Shown here piece after piece: positions 10,704 through 21,083 of a stretch of 64,000 bases of DNA. The notes beneath the pieces are model-generated. The model saw only the letters and a program-made list of their open reading frames with translations, did not search any database and was not told the origin of the DNA. The stretch is taken from the NCBI GenBank assembly GCA_030374765.1, contig JARGXX010000071.1:1240001-1304000 (forward strand). Direction: 5' to 3'. Made by a program: the position numbers and the translations under genes. How positions within the stretch are numbered: the first letter of the stretch is position 1; every line of letters starts with the position of its first letter. Origin of the DNA: Agarophyton chilense (taxonomy: Eukaryota; Rhodophyta; Florideophyceae; Gracilariales; Gracilariaceae).

Positions 10704-11790
10704 GCCTTAACAATCGTTGTATACTTCACAGTGGTTTGAGTAAGAGTGATAGTTCGGCGATCGCACCAACTCCATTATCATCTCGTCTTTGTAACCTAGG
10801 GCACGATAGAGTTGTCCTGCCTCTCGCTTTAGCCAATGCCCATAATAAGCTTTGACATCGCACTCACCAACACCGACTGCATGCAATCGGTTACGCAATA
10901 CATTTTAAAACTTTGAAACAGAAAACACGGCATTATGAAGTAAAAATTTTCCTCCAGCTGTTTCTTTCACGTCACAAAAAAGATATACGCTGACTGAACC
11001 TCTCAAACAAAGCCATTTCAGCAAAGCTATGTACTGATCCATATATATAGAATACCGCAGGTCTTTACTTTCATTCCATTCCTGAACTTCATAAACTCCT
11101 TCTCATGTTGAGCTCTTCGTAGCTGCTGGTATTGTTAACGAAATTTTTTCGGATGTAATAGAACAATGTTGATACGTTAGTTTCAAAACCTCTTCATACC
11201 GAACACCTACGTTGAGCCCGATAACCATTATTGTTTGTAGCAAAACATAAAAAATGCGAACCGATTTCCCACATCCAAACTAGAACTCTTTGGATATATC
11301 ATATACCATACCAACTGTAAACGGCCTTGCTCTTAGTTTAAGAAAGCCTTGGCGAGCAAGTTTAACTCTATACGCTTTTCGAAACTGTCAACCTCCTGAT
11401 TATTTATGAGGGGATTTCCGAGAGATCCGTTAGTATTTGTTGGGTTCCAAGACGTTCGATGGCCACAATTGATGTGAAAGTGACGTAATCTCTGAATCAA
11501 GGAGCCGATGGAGTCGTTTCTGAGCATATTTTCTGTTCTATATATGCAGTGATGAGAAATAAGGTTGATAACAAGAGTAGAGCTTTCTTCAGTAATTATA
11601 CATGGATCTTGTACTTGATGTGCTGCTGGAAACGCAATTAAAACTCGTTCCGCTTCTTGTAGGTTATGCTTTGTGGCTTGACTTGCGGCTGCCTGAACAG
11701 GATCAATAATTGGACGTATTCGTTGTGATAACAACGCCCTGTTAGCATGGTTCTCTTTTGCGGCGCTCAGATATAAAGTTGTGGACAAGA
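10704..11790 (-). pseudogene. Crypton-like tyrosine recombinase remnant
   Basis: Read on the minus strand, three collinear pieces make up a tyrosine recombinase. Piece 1 (11788-11333) ends in a core-binding-like region with HFHINCGHRTSWNPT, LGNPL and SFEKRI. Piece 2 (about 11280-11110) holds FYVLLQTIMVIGLNVGVRYE, matching box I with its catalytic Arg, followed by LKL. Piece 3 (about 11100-10704) holds YSIYMDQYIALLKWLCLRG and then YYGHWLKREAGQLYRALGYK, matching the His-x-x-Arg box II. SYSNHCEVY near the end may carry the nucleophile Tyr. At least two in-frame stops (TGA near 11108, TAA near 10910) and one frameshift break it. The family cuts and rejoins DNA through a 3'-phosphotyrosine. Which eukaryotic YR family it belongs to is inferred. 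Confidence 0.65.
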
Positions 11791-14700
11791 CAATCTTACT
11801 TCTTGGTCATGATGTTTGGAAGTTGGAAGGTTCTCAGAATTCAAAAACCCGATGCAAAATGATAATTGAGCAAAGATTTCTTTTTGAGAGAGATACTTCA
11901 CACCATTTGTGTACTACAACTTGGTCAGTCGGTAGGCTACCGTGCCCACTGACTCTTGATGGTTGGTTTATATCTCTTACGGATCGTTGTAAGGTTTTGA
12001 AAGTAGTTTCATGTCACGCATGATAATTACCGTCATGGGGTTAATCTATACATGAAAGTCCTCAGACTTCTGCAGAAAGAAATACTGTGCTCGGGAGCTC
12101 AAAATCGGGGGTCATCCTTTGAGTAATGCTGTATGTGTACTGCGCCTTTGTTTCGCAGGAGATGCTCGAATGTCAACAGATGCCCCGGCGCAGAAAAAGT
12201 ATGTCGAGTATGGTCCCCGCAGTATTATTGATCATGATGTAGTCCATATCAAACATACGATACGCCCTGTAGTTTTGCCATGAGCTGTTTTTGTAACTAC
12301 CGCATATGATACTGATTAAAACGGGGCCAGAAATCTCCTTTTGCAGAAATAAGGACAAAGAAGACATAAAATGATTAACAATTAGTGTGTTGATTAGAGA
12401 ATAGAATATGGCACTACTGTTTCGAATTAGTTTTTTATAATTTTTGAAAATAGGCAGTACAATTCGCGGAATCTGTTTAAAGCCACACCATTTCTCCATG
12501 AATATGGAGTAGATTTTAATTGTAATGCAATACAACTTGGTTGCTCTGATAGAGATGATGCTTTTCATGACTTATGATTATATTCTAGCAAAAGAAGACT
12601 CAAGGTATGAGGGTGACTTGTACCGTAGACCTGTAAGGCCAGCCTCTTGATTACGAATTTTTTTATATAATTTAGTACCCATTTGGGTAAACTGACAGAG
12701 CCAGAAGTGGCACAGGCCACCGGTAGAAAATTAGATAATGATAGATATTTCCACATAGACACTCTGTAGTACAGTACTTATTAGAGACCAGCTAGCGCTT
12801 TTCTTGCTCTTTGTGAAGTTAACCCGTGTTCAGCACTGACTAGGTTGGCTCGCGCGACAGCTTTACCTTCTTCTTGGGGAAGCTTCCGTGAGTACAGCTT
12901 TGTTTTTCAACCGGCTTCATGAAGAAGAGAACTGAGGTGCATACCAACTATTGGTCTTTATTCGTTTCCGTTTTGGAAATTATTATATATCTTTCAAGTA
13001 CTAGGTAAAACCCTACGCTCAAATATGGAGTATTTTTCGTTCGTTATATTCTTTACTAGTTAACTCGAGTCTTCCACTTTTCTCATCTTTTATATTTCAC
13101 TTTTATTCTTCCGTTCACCGGTTCTACAGACATCGATTAACTCGCTGTACTTTTCGGTACCAATACATCGCCGCCACCTTTGGACGTCTTTCCGGCGTAT
13201 TCTCTGACCTCTTAGGTCTACATCAATCCCTCATTGGACAACTCCTGCAATTTTGGAGTCAAGAGAACTTTTGTCTCTCTTCTGCTCATCTTTGAGAGTG
13301 GGTTACGATCGCCCCATGGGACACTTATTTTCGTCAAACATTTCTCTACATTAACGTGTGCCACAAACATTTTCTTCCATTAATACCATCCATTAATGCA
13401 TTTTAAACATGAGAGGGGTTCTATATCCTATTCTCTAAAAACCTATCATCTTATGCAGCAATTACTAAATAGACCTGCCAAAACCCAATTAAGTTCCATA
13501 GAACTACAGTTCTTCTTAAATAAAGTTCCGCAGCGAAAGCTAAACTAAAGGGTTAATCTTTTTCAACTCTTCATCAGCAACAGTATTGACATCATATAGT
13601 ACGAAAATGTGTTTCGGAAAGCCACTTTCCAAAAAAGAAAATAGTGTGATTCTGGCAGCCAGTTTTTCTGCTGCTCTCAACCGAAAGAAGCAGAATCTTC
13701 TTGTGGCTCTCTAAGCATCATCAAAATTATTTAAAGAATCCTGTAAAACACAAACCTCGTTATGAAGATTCTAACAACATAAAAATTCCATCGACTACCA
13801 AGAGAGCTTCACTGACCTCACATCATAATCCTCAACCTTTGCAAGACGATTGAGAAACACGCTTTCTTTTCCTGTTTTGGTTTGAAGAGTTCAACATATT
13901 ATAAATAGAGATTCCAAACTAATTTACAGAAATATAAATTCCGTACCGATGAAGACCATCACATATAAAAAAGAAGAATTAGGTGAGCTCGTCATCAAAT
14001 GAACTTTCCTAGAAAACAATGCAAAAGAAATATTTTCTACGATGAAGAAATGCTTAATGTTGAAAGATCTGATCAGATTTTATTAGTATAGGCATGATTT
14101 ACGGAAGATGGAGAACACTTTATCAAACTGTCAAAATGGTGATGACTCTGAAATCTTTCGGGGAGCTTTTTATTTCTATAGACTATGTATTTTAGTTGTC
14201 TGTAAGTGCAATACGGATTCTAAGGAATACTTAAAATTATTACAAAAAGAAATATTGCCATTTGCGGCGTCTTCATTGTGAAAAACGTAGAGTTTTCTGT
14301 GGTATTTAAGGACCAAGAGGCTAGAGTAACCAATTCTTACAGACTTTGGGACAGTCTGTGTGCCATAGGTTAGCTGTGTAGGCTACAGATTCATCCGAAG
14401 TCTGTAGTTATGCGCGAAATGAGATGGAGGAAGACATGAGATAAGATACAATTAACAACTGTTTGTACAACCGACAATCGATCTTCTCGGAGATTAGTCC
14501 GAGGAGAAGCCCTGAAAAAGGAAGCGGATTGCGTTCCAAATGTTGACTACTCCAGACACATGGTCCTGAAGTATAAGAGCAGGAGAAAATAGGTCGTAGA
14601 CGAGTACTCCGAGTTGCTACTCTGAACAACCGTGTCGCCTATAAAACTACTCAAGTGCTGATACACGACAGTTATGTTAATTCCGTGAAGCTATAGCTAA

Positions 14701-15290
14701 AGAAAGACAAACGTTTAACAGAATCACCACAGCACACAGTCTCTCAGACTGAGTACCTTGAACTAAAATATTCACACATGGAACCCAAGTACCCCGGAAA
14801 AGATGTCATCAGAGAAGAGAAAAGCAAATACCACTTTCGAATACAGCACTAAGACGACAAAGGGTTCCCAAACCGAGATCAATTGAAACAAAAAGACCCC
14901 AGGCTGATATGGTATGAGTCCTTGGATGATTTTACGTTGTACGGCCTACAGAATCTTTCTCCCACAAGCGTCGTTTCAGTGAGAGATACTTCACTGCAAA
15001 ATGCAGTATAAGGGGAGTCTATACGGGGTCTACCGCGCATAAGTGCTTTGATCATCTTTTTTTAGAAGCTAAAACATTCCAAAGAAGTTATTATCTCTAG
15101 AAACACCTACGTCTGTCAAGAAAGACATCAGCATGCATGGCCTAACCTACGAAACTACAGACAAAACTACGAAAAACCCAAAGCAGAAGAACCCAGGAGC
15201 ACAGAGAGGCAAGTAGCGAAGCCTTCAACATTTCATCAAGGGCTCGGAAACAGAACAAAACTAACGAATGTTCCGAATATTTTAAAAGCA
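11791..15290. other. 3.5 kb AT-rich region without a supported gene
   Basis: No recognisable protein. Minus-strand frames at 12173-12762 are hydrophobic and unassigned. A stretch at 13060-13330 has short pyrimidine-rich segments resembling LTR sequence, but I found no partner. Bases 13330-14300 are strongly AT-rich and empty. Bases 14330-15130 may be decayed retroelement sequence ahead of the gag at 15300. Confidence 0.5.
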
Positions 15291-15993
15291 TTTCAAGGGC
15301 GCCAAATATATTTTCAGGCAAATTCGATGAAGATTTGGTTGGAACTTTAGAAAAGTTTGAAGTCAGCGCTGAAGCGTGCAACTTTTACATCAATGAAAAG
15401 AAGCATGCTATTAGAATTATGCTTGGAGGACCAGCACTGTCTTATATTGCGGCGCAGTTGCCCAATCTTCTCACTCACGAAGCCATAACGAACCGTTTTA
15501 TTTCTCGATACACTTCTGAAGAACAGAGGATTAGGCTTTTACAGGAATGGTAAGGAACCAAACTCCTGGTATAGATGGAGAAACATCCGGAAAGCTCAAA
15601 GACAGCAGTTTTCTGCAATCTAACAGATGAAATGACCTCTATTATACACCAGCTACATGCTGACTATCACAATGATCGTTTTTTGATGGAAAAACTAGTA
15701 GCATCCGTATATATCCATCACACCGCGCCAGCTTTGAAGAAAAAGGCGCTATCCACATCACATGAAGCAATTAAACGAATCGCGGCACTCGTCCCCAGCG
15801 AATCCGAATCAGAGAGCTGTATCAGCATGTATTCATGTGAAGTCGGTTATGGGCTCAACGAGCGGTTTTCGTGCAAAGCTTCCACGAACAAGCACTTCTG
15901 TAGACTTTAGAGGGGGAACAAGAAGAAGAAACCGGCCAAAATACAAGGTTTCTGGGTTTGCGGAATGGACCACTTCGCGAAAGACAACCACAA
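15291..15993 (+). pseudogene. Retroelement gag fragment with degenerate zinc knuckle
   Basis: The frame reads FSGKFDEDLVGTLEKFEV, then IMLGGPALSYIAAQL and ITNRFISRYTSEEQRIRLLQEW, a layout typical of LTR-retrotransposon gag capsids. It is broken by a TAA at 15551-15553 and a TAG at 15572-15574. Gag-like helical sequence then continues (MEKHPESSKTAVFCN through TSHEAIKRIAALVPS). After a further stop a CCHC-like knuckle WVCGMDHFAKDNH appears, with the first Cys changed to Phe and one residue missing. The LTR-like repeat starts directly after the knuckle. Confidence 0.75.
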
Positions 15994-16609
15994 TGTAGTA
16001 TCTGCTCTATGGAGAGAGCAGACACCTGCAACAGTGTTCGGGACTCGAATGGGTGCTTGCGGCTAAGGGGAAGGTGTGGTACAGCACAACACTAGCGAGC
16101 TATAACGGAGGTTGTAAGGCCCCACTCGCCAATGAGGGTGGTTGGTACTTTGGAACGGAGAACTACTTGTTGTTGCTTGTTCGGATCTCCGGTTAAGGAA
16201 TCCTGAATAAAGAACAAGTGAGTTGTGAACCAGTTTGTTGTCTTTTTTACTTTGGAGCCTGCGCTCTCCTCTGTGCCTTAAGTACGGTGCACAGGGGTGA
16301 GTGCCGCACATAATAATATCTAGATATAAATTCGGTTAGCCGACTAACCCCTCTACAGTACGGGATAATGGTTGCCACGTGGCTACTCACTACAGTATAT
16401 GCGCCGTTGCCAATCCGATATCTCCCTGCAAAGGGTCGAATCGGATGCGCTGTGGCAGACCAAAATCCCACGTGTAACATAGCACCTCACGGACCATCTG
16501 CGGGGTGCCGCTTCATAACTTCATCCTAGTCGTTGCACTCACTTATGAGTATCATCATACTTAGACAAAATAATCTTCCATCGGCACTCCGACAGTACAG
16601 AATATTACA
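15994..16609 (+). repeat. LTR-like repeat, copy 2 (probable solo LTR)
   Basis: Starts TGTAGTATCT and ends GAATATTACA. It is collinear and in the same orientation as 2029-2743, with long shared blocks (GGAGAGAGCAGACACCTGC, TCGGATCTCCGGTTAAGGAAT, GCGCCGTTGCCAAT, CTCACTTATGAGT). It is about 100 bp shorter and clearly diverged. CACAA occurs immediately before the 5' end (15989-15993) and again overlapping the 3' end (16607-16611). This fits a 5 bp target duplication, although the last two bases of the expected ...CA end are then shared with it. No ORF. Confidence 0.75.
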
Positions 16610-17129
16610 CAATAGAAGTGTTTGTTTGTCTTGAATTTCATTTATATTTTGCTCTCTTTTCTTTATTGTCCTTGCATTCTACAGCAGAGGTTTACTATCG
16701 TGCTTGCTAGAAGAGATTAAAATTGTTTCCCTTATTACTGTTGAGGGCGCAAAAAGAGTGGAAGAAAGAGCTCGATACGGGCGGGCAGTACAATTGAAAT
16801 ATCCAAATCGAAGTTATATAGTGCGTAAAATCATCTGGATGAACCTACCACCCTATTCGTTTTTACTGCCATCCAAAGACGACATATGGGCCTTTTTATC
16901 GTATTAAGTACTTAAAAAACCATTAAAAAACGGTTACAGAACTTTTCGGAAGCAGAGCCAACCCACAGCTTTCTGAACTTTAAAAACTCTTGGACAAGAT
17001 AGCCAAATATGAATGAAGGCCAAACAAAATCATTCATATAGTTCAATACATATTCATTACTTTTACTCAACCGATTTGATACAGCCTGTAGTATAAACCA
17101 AAAAGGTAGCAAAAGATGTAAGACGTGAT
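16610..17129. other. AT-rich spacer in the element nest
   Basis: One 67-codon frame (16704-16907) is present but not recognised. The rest is AT-rich with no signal. Confidence 0.4.
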
Positions 17130-17300
17130 GGTTCTAGGGAGCGTGGGATGTACCCGACCTTGAAGAAGGAGATTGAGGATACTTGTAAGGTGTGGCAGCA
17201 CCAGCCACTGAAGGGAGCAACAAGAACGGCGGGCTTACTGGAACAACGTTGGCAGACGATGATTAACAGCACACTAGAGCCCGGAAAACCGTTAGGACAC
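17130..17300 (+). pseudogene. Gypsy integrase zinc-binding scrap
   Basis: About 55 codons read RERGMYPTLKKEIEDTCKVW, then QPLKGATRTAGLLE and a stop at TAG 17300-17302. This resembles the second half of the gypsy integrase H2C2 domain (WPGM...CxxCQ). The second Cys appears as Trp and the rest of the integrase is absent. It is only a fragment, and its relation to the gag at 15.3 kb is inferred. Confidence 0.45.
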
Positions 17301-17640
17301 TAGGCGTACCTTTACGGTCGACTGTATAACCCACAAGGTGTCAGAGTGTTCTTGTAGGTGCTTGTTTTTACAATAATGAAAGGGGTGGCCATGCTTGGTG
17401 AAGAAATATATCTCACCAGCCACCCGACCTACGGTGGCGCTCCTGGCCACAAGGTCACGAGAAAGTGCAGTTGAGATGCGCCTTTCTATCTAGTTACTCC
17501 TATTTAAATAATACTAAATTATCGAAAAGCTAAGTTAGTTGATAACTAAACCACTGTAGTACACAGCGCATGACGGAAACCACCCATGTGTTCCACGTGG
17601 CATAACTATCTCATCTGTGTAGCTCACTATACTACACAGC
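17301..17640. repeat. Possible further LTR-like sequence
   Basis: Non-coding. It shares loose architecture with the two LTR-like copies: a hairpin near 17390-17420, then AAATAATA, AACTAAACCACTGTA and TGTTCCACG, ending at ACTACA near 17636. CTGTGTAG and CTACACAG form an 8 bp inverted pair at 17615-17639. Similarity is much weaker than between copies 1 and 2, and the left end is undefined. Confidence 0.3.
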
Positions 17641-17649
17641 GATTCTAAA

Positions 17650-18420
17650 TAGAGCCATGAAGTGATTTCATAAACTCTTCGTTTAAATTATTCCAATATT
17701 CAATCACATATTCTAAGAGCGTTCCAAGATTTTTAAAATGGCGCTGATTTTCGTAAGCGCGCCGTGCTCATAATTTCAAAAAAATTTCTCATACTTTTCA
17801 AGTCAGGTGACTTGGTCGGCCACCGTAAAACATTAAGATTATGATCAGCCAACCACCGGATAATATACACTGAACGGTAAATAGAGGCTCTGTTTGGCTG
17901 AAAAAAAGTTCCCCAATTGTTTCAGCTGTAAATGGTATCATTAATTTTTTCAACACCTTGCAGTACTTTATATAGCTAATTGAAGCGACTCAAACGACCA
18001 AAATACTTAAATTATAGTATGAACAGGCACTTCATAGAATCAAAGCATCCCTTCCATTTTGTTTCTTGAACGATGGTAACTTTTTATTTCTTCTATCGTG
18101 CCAATAATGAGAAAATTTATTTGGATCATCTTAATTATGTTTTTTTATATCAAAATAAGTAATTTTTTCATTTTTTCATAAAAAGAATCATTTTCTCTCA
18201 AACCAGAATAAACGTTTTGTTCTTATGAATTTCAGTCATAATTGGTATCTCTTTCATCTTTTTATAAATTAAATTTGAATCGTCATGTAACACCTGTTGT
18301 ATGCGTCTGACGAAAATAGGAAGAGAAAAATCATCGTAAAGTTCTCTGACTGAGCTTGAAGAGTTTAAATACAAGCATAGTAGATCTTTTTCAGCCTTCA
18401 AACCCATTTTTGGTTTTCAA
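17650..18420 (-). pseudogene. Tc1/mariner transposase remnant
   Basis: On the minus strand the frames give, in order: a short N-terminal segment (18407-18198) ending EIHKNKTF; FSHYWHDRRNKKLPSFKK (about 18115-18060), matching the Tc1/mariner phrase YWHDLRK; then WLADHNLNVLRWPTKSPDLK (about 17860-17800), matching the end of the DDE domain (WPxxSPDLNPIEN). The Glu expected in NPIEN reads as Arg, and there are several stops and frameshifts. It is therefore dead. The upstream minus-strand sequence to about 18540 may hold the HTH end. Confidence 0.75.
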
Positions 18421-18540
18421 ACCCTTTAGAGCACTTTTTGTAGTTCCCAGGATCTTTGAAGAAGTTTTGGACCACAGTGAGACAGCGTCTAATGATTTCA
18501 GCAATTTATCTTTGAGAATAGCAATTAAATGAAGCTGAAA

Positions 18541-18922
18541 GTATCATACCTCGTTCTTTATCCATCAAAGTTTTCCATGGTCCATTACTATGTTTTTGGA
18601 CTGGTAGGTGATAGGAAATGTATAGTAGAAGGTTGTTAGAGCTTTTGCTTTATTCAAAATGGGCGCGCGTTTTGTTCAAGGGGAAAGATACTGTAGTGGA
18701 CTTTAATTAGATTTCGTGGGTGTTTTTTGTGCATGTGTTATTGACATCGTAGAGAAGTAGAAACGTTTTATTAGTGGCGTCTAAAGTGTTTCATTTGTTC
18801 TTGTTAAGCGTTACAAGAGATTAGGTTTAGGGAAACACGAAAGAAATGGAGTGCATCAACAAAAAGGGGGGTGGCTTTAATTGGATTTCGCGCACTGAAC
18901 GTCAGTAGGTACGACTGCCGAA
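18541..18922. promoter_or_regulatory. Upstream region of the rhomboid gene
   Basis: About 380 bp between the mariner remnant and the rhomboid ATG. Composition changes here from AT-rich to GC-rich. The region must hold the promoter, but I see no specific element that I could name. Confidence 0.35.
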
Positions 18923-20029
18923 ATGGCGCACGCCGTGATATGTGCTTATCATGCACTCGCGCGGAGAGCAGCGTACGCGCATTGCAAGCTCCGTCGCGCA
19001 TTCGCGATGGCGCTGCACCGCGCCGCGTCGGCCGTGCGCGCGTCGCTCGCCGCCGCGCGCTTGGTGACGATAGTCGTGCCGGCCGCGTGCGTGCTGCTGT
19101 TCGTGCTACCGCCACCACTACGACCGGAGCTGTCGCTCGTGTGTCTGCAGCCGCGGCGCGTAGTGTCCCAGCTGGAGCTGCACCGTCTCTTCACGTTTGC
19201 CTTCTTCCACGTCGGCCCGCTGCACCTGCTGCTCAACGTCGCCGCGTGGTGGCTGCTTGCCGCCCCCTTCGAAGCCGCCGTACACTCGCTGTCCGTCCTC
19301 TTCGTGCTTGTGCTGCTGCTTCCGCTCGCCGCGCTGCTGCACACCGCTCTGGCCTTTTTCGTCGACGCGCTGGCCGCCACGCACCTACGCGACGAGTGCG
19401 CCGTCGGCCTATCGGGTGCTCTTTTCTCCCTTCTCGTGCTCAACTTGCACGCGGCGGCCGCCGCCTCCGTCTCTGTCTTCGGCATGTTCGACTTGCCGTC
19501 TGCGTGGTACCCTGTGTTGCTCGCCGGTTTTCTTCAGCTAATCTCGCCCGCCCTCAGTTTACTCGGCCATCTGAGCGGCATCCTCGTGGCCCACGCGCTC
19601 ACACGCGGCTACCTCAGCTTCCTCACCCCGTCGGACCATTCGCTGCAGCGCGTGGAACATGCTCTTCAGCTCGCCCGTCTCGCGCGCTGGAAGCCCGACC
19701 CGGCGCTCGCCACCCTGTTCTACGGCACGGCCGCCTTGCTGCCGTCCCGCGTCCCCCCCGATCGCCCGTCGCCCTCGCTGTTCCAGCGCTGTACGTCCGC
19801 TGTGTCGCGCCTCTTCTCCTCGCAGCCGCAGTCGCAGCCGCAGTCGCCCCTCGCTGCGTCCGCCGAGTCGCGTGCGCCACGCGCCGCGCGCCCGCCCTCC
19901 GCCATCCCGCCGCACAGTAGATTGCTGCGCGAGGCTCCCGAGACGAGCCCTGCGTCGCCGCCACCAGCCGCTGCGCGCCCCACCACCCCGCTCGACTCGC
20001 CGCCCAAACCGTCCTCTCCTTCCCCCTAG
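18923..20029 (+). CDS. Rhomboid intramembrane serine protease, RHBDD1/RBL4-like
   Basis: A 368-residue multi-span membrane protein. Rhomboids cleave transmembrane helices of other proteins; RHBDD1 (RHBDL4) acts in ER quality control. Motifs in order: a hydrophobic helix at about 47-64, FFHVGPLHLLLN (95-105, the conserved His and Asn of TM2), CAVGLSGALFSLLVLN (159-174, nucleophile Ser164 in GxSG), and LLGHLSGILVAH (213-224, catalytic His216). The ECAVGLSG region is especially close to the RHBDD1 subgroup. Residues 250-368 are Pro/Ser-rich and probably cytosolic. ATG 18923 is used; ATG 19007 (residue 29) is a good alternative. The gene is far GC-richer than its surroundings, which also creates long false frames over it. 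It converges on cytochrome b5. Confidence 0.85.
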   Translation: MAHAVICAYHALARRAAYAHCKLRRAFAMALHRAASAVRASLAAARLVTIVVPAACVLLFVLPPPLRPELSLVCLQPRRVVSQLELHRLFTFAFFHVGPLHLLLNVAAWWLLAAPFEAAVHSLSVLFVLVLLLPLAALLHTALAFFVDALAATHLRDECAVGLSGALFSLLVLNLHAAAAASVSVFGMFDLPSAWYPVLLAGFLQLISPALSLLGHLSGILVAHALTRGYLSFLTPSDHSLQRVEHALQLARLARWKPDPALATLFYGTAALLPSRVPPDRPSPSLFQRCTSAVSRLFSSQPQSQPQSPLAASAESRAPRAARPPSAIPPHSRLLREAPETSPASPPPAAARPTTPLDSPPKPSSPSP

Positions 20030-20148
20030 TCTACAGTACACAAGAGCACCACACCGCACAAGACATGTCCTTTACCGTGCTTGAAAAACAAAACCATCTT
20101 CTGCGCCCGACCCCCTTCGTGCAGCCTCCAACCCCGACCGCCGTGTCA

Positions 20149-20703
20149 TCAGTTTCCCTGCGAGCTCCACCCCACGCCGTAGCGCCGAATCATAATGGCC
20201 GCCACAATCACCCCGGCGCCTATCGCCCCAACCGCCCCGACGCGTCCAATAGATCGCGTCTTCTCGTTGAGCCATTCGCGCAACACCTCCCCGCTGTCAT
20301 ACCCCGACCCGCCGCCGCGCTTCTCGCCGCCGCCGCCCCCACTTCGCGATATGCGCAGCTCCTCGATTGTCGCCGGCCGCACCGTCCCGATCACTAGTTG
20401 CTCCAGCTGCGACCGCGCGTCGCTCGAATGCCCCACATCCTCAAACTCCCGCGTCGCATCCCGCCCTGTTTTTGAAAAACATTAAAGTCCTTGTTAGTAT
20501 CTACTGTGCTACACGGTGCTCCTGTGTTGCTCGCCAAACTCACCGGCCAGGTCCAACAGCACGTCGTCGCCGCCCGGATGCTCGCTCAGCCACGACGTCA
20601 TGTCCAGCACTTTCCCCCCGACAATCAGCCATGCATCGTCCGCGCACGCGTGCTTGGCCACTTCAATCGAGCTGTACTCGGGCAGCTCTTCCGTTGAACG
20701 CAT
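20149..20703 (-). CDS. Cytochrome b5, tail-anchored, one intron
   Basis: Joining exon 1 (20703-20544) and exon 2 (20465-20149) gives 158 residues. The heme domain (residues 10-80) has YSSIEVAKH, the axial His42 in HPGG, and after splicing DLAGRDATREFEDVGHS with the second axial His66, at the family's 24-residue spacing. A Gly-rich linker leads to a hydrophobic segment (about 129-146) and a short basic tail, the usual C-terminal ER or outer-mitochondrial anchor. Cytochrome b5 carries electrons to desaturases and other membrane oxygenases. The splice restores the motif exactly, which strongly supports the model. The frame continues upstream to a TTG at 20748, but 20703 is the first ATG. It is convergent with the rhomboid gene, 119 bp apart. 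Confidence 0.9.
20466..20543 (-). other. 78 nt spliceosomal intron in cytochrome b5
   Basis: Donor GTGAGT at 20543, branch-like TACTAAC, acceptor AAACAG ending at 20466. Its removal joins DLAG to RDAT in frame across codon phase 1. Retention would introduce a stop (GTGTAG). Confidence 0.88.
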
Positions 20704-20735
20704 CTTCACCTCAGGTGCGCTTCTTGCCTGCAGTG

Positions 20736-20875
20736 CCCCCCCCCCCAAACCACTTGTTGATGCCGCACGCTCGCCGCACCTGTCTCAACACAATCCCCTG
20801 CACTCGCGATGTGCACCGCACTACGAGCAAACCTAATTGCTTCCGTTCGCGTCGTCGTCGTTGTCGTCGTCGTCT
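20736..20875. repeat. C11 tract and GTC trinucleotide run upstream of cytochrome b5
   Basis: Eleven consecutive C at 20736-20746 and an interrupted (GTC)n run at 20851-20875. Both lie in the presumed 5' region of the cytochrome b5 gene. Confidence 0.8.
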
Positions 20876-20885
20876 TCGCCAGACC

Positions 20886-21083
20886 TCACGTCCACGCGGG
20901 TGCCCTGGAATTTGACGTGGCTGCGCGCTTGTTCGTTAACACACCCTGTGCTCGGCCCCTTGGCTGTGCCCCAAAATGTTTCCCCCTATTCACAGTTTTG
21001 ATTTTTTTATTTCGAAACAAAAGGGCAATTACAAACGTGGATGTCAAAACCACAATAGCACACAGATTGTCGACCTTCATCAT
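20886..21083 (-). CDS. Possible small single-pass membrane protein
   Basis: 65 codons from an ATG-ATG start at 21083: a short lead, the hydrophobic segment LCAIVVLTSTFVIALLF, then a basic Arg/Lys/Gly-rich tail. Just upstream is a plausible 61 nt 5' UTR intron (donor GTAAGAG at 21163, acceptor TTTTGCAG ending 21103). Another minus-strand frame overlapping the tail ends in an Asp-rich run, so the true 3' exon structure may differ. I do not recognise the protein. It could instead be part of the 5' region of cytochrome b5. Confidence 0.25.
   Translation of the reverse strand: MMKVDNLCAIVVLTSTFVIALLFRNKKIKTVNRGKHFGAQPRGRAQGVLTNKRAATSNSRAPAWT

Noticed and set aside
18871..19920. 349-codon plus-strand frame overlapping the rhomboid gene
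   Set aside because: It is a frame shadow of the GC-rich rhomboid gene: Arg/Ala/Pro-rich with no domain, whereas the other frame has the full rhomboid catalytic motifs.
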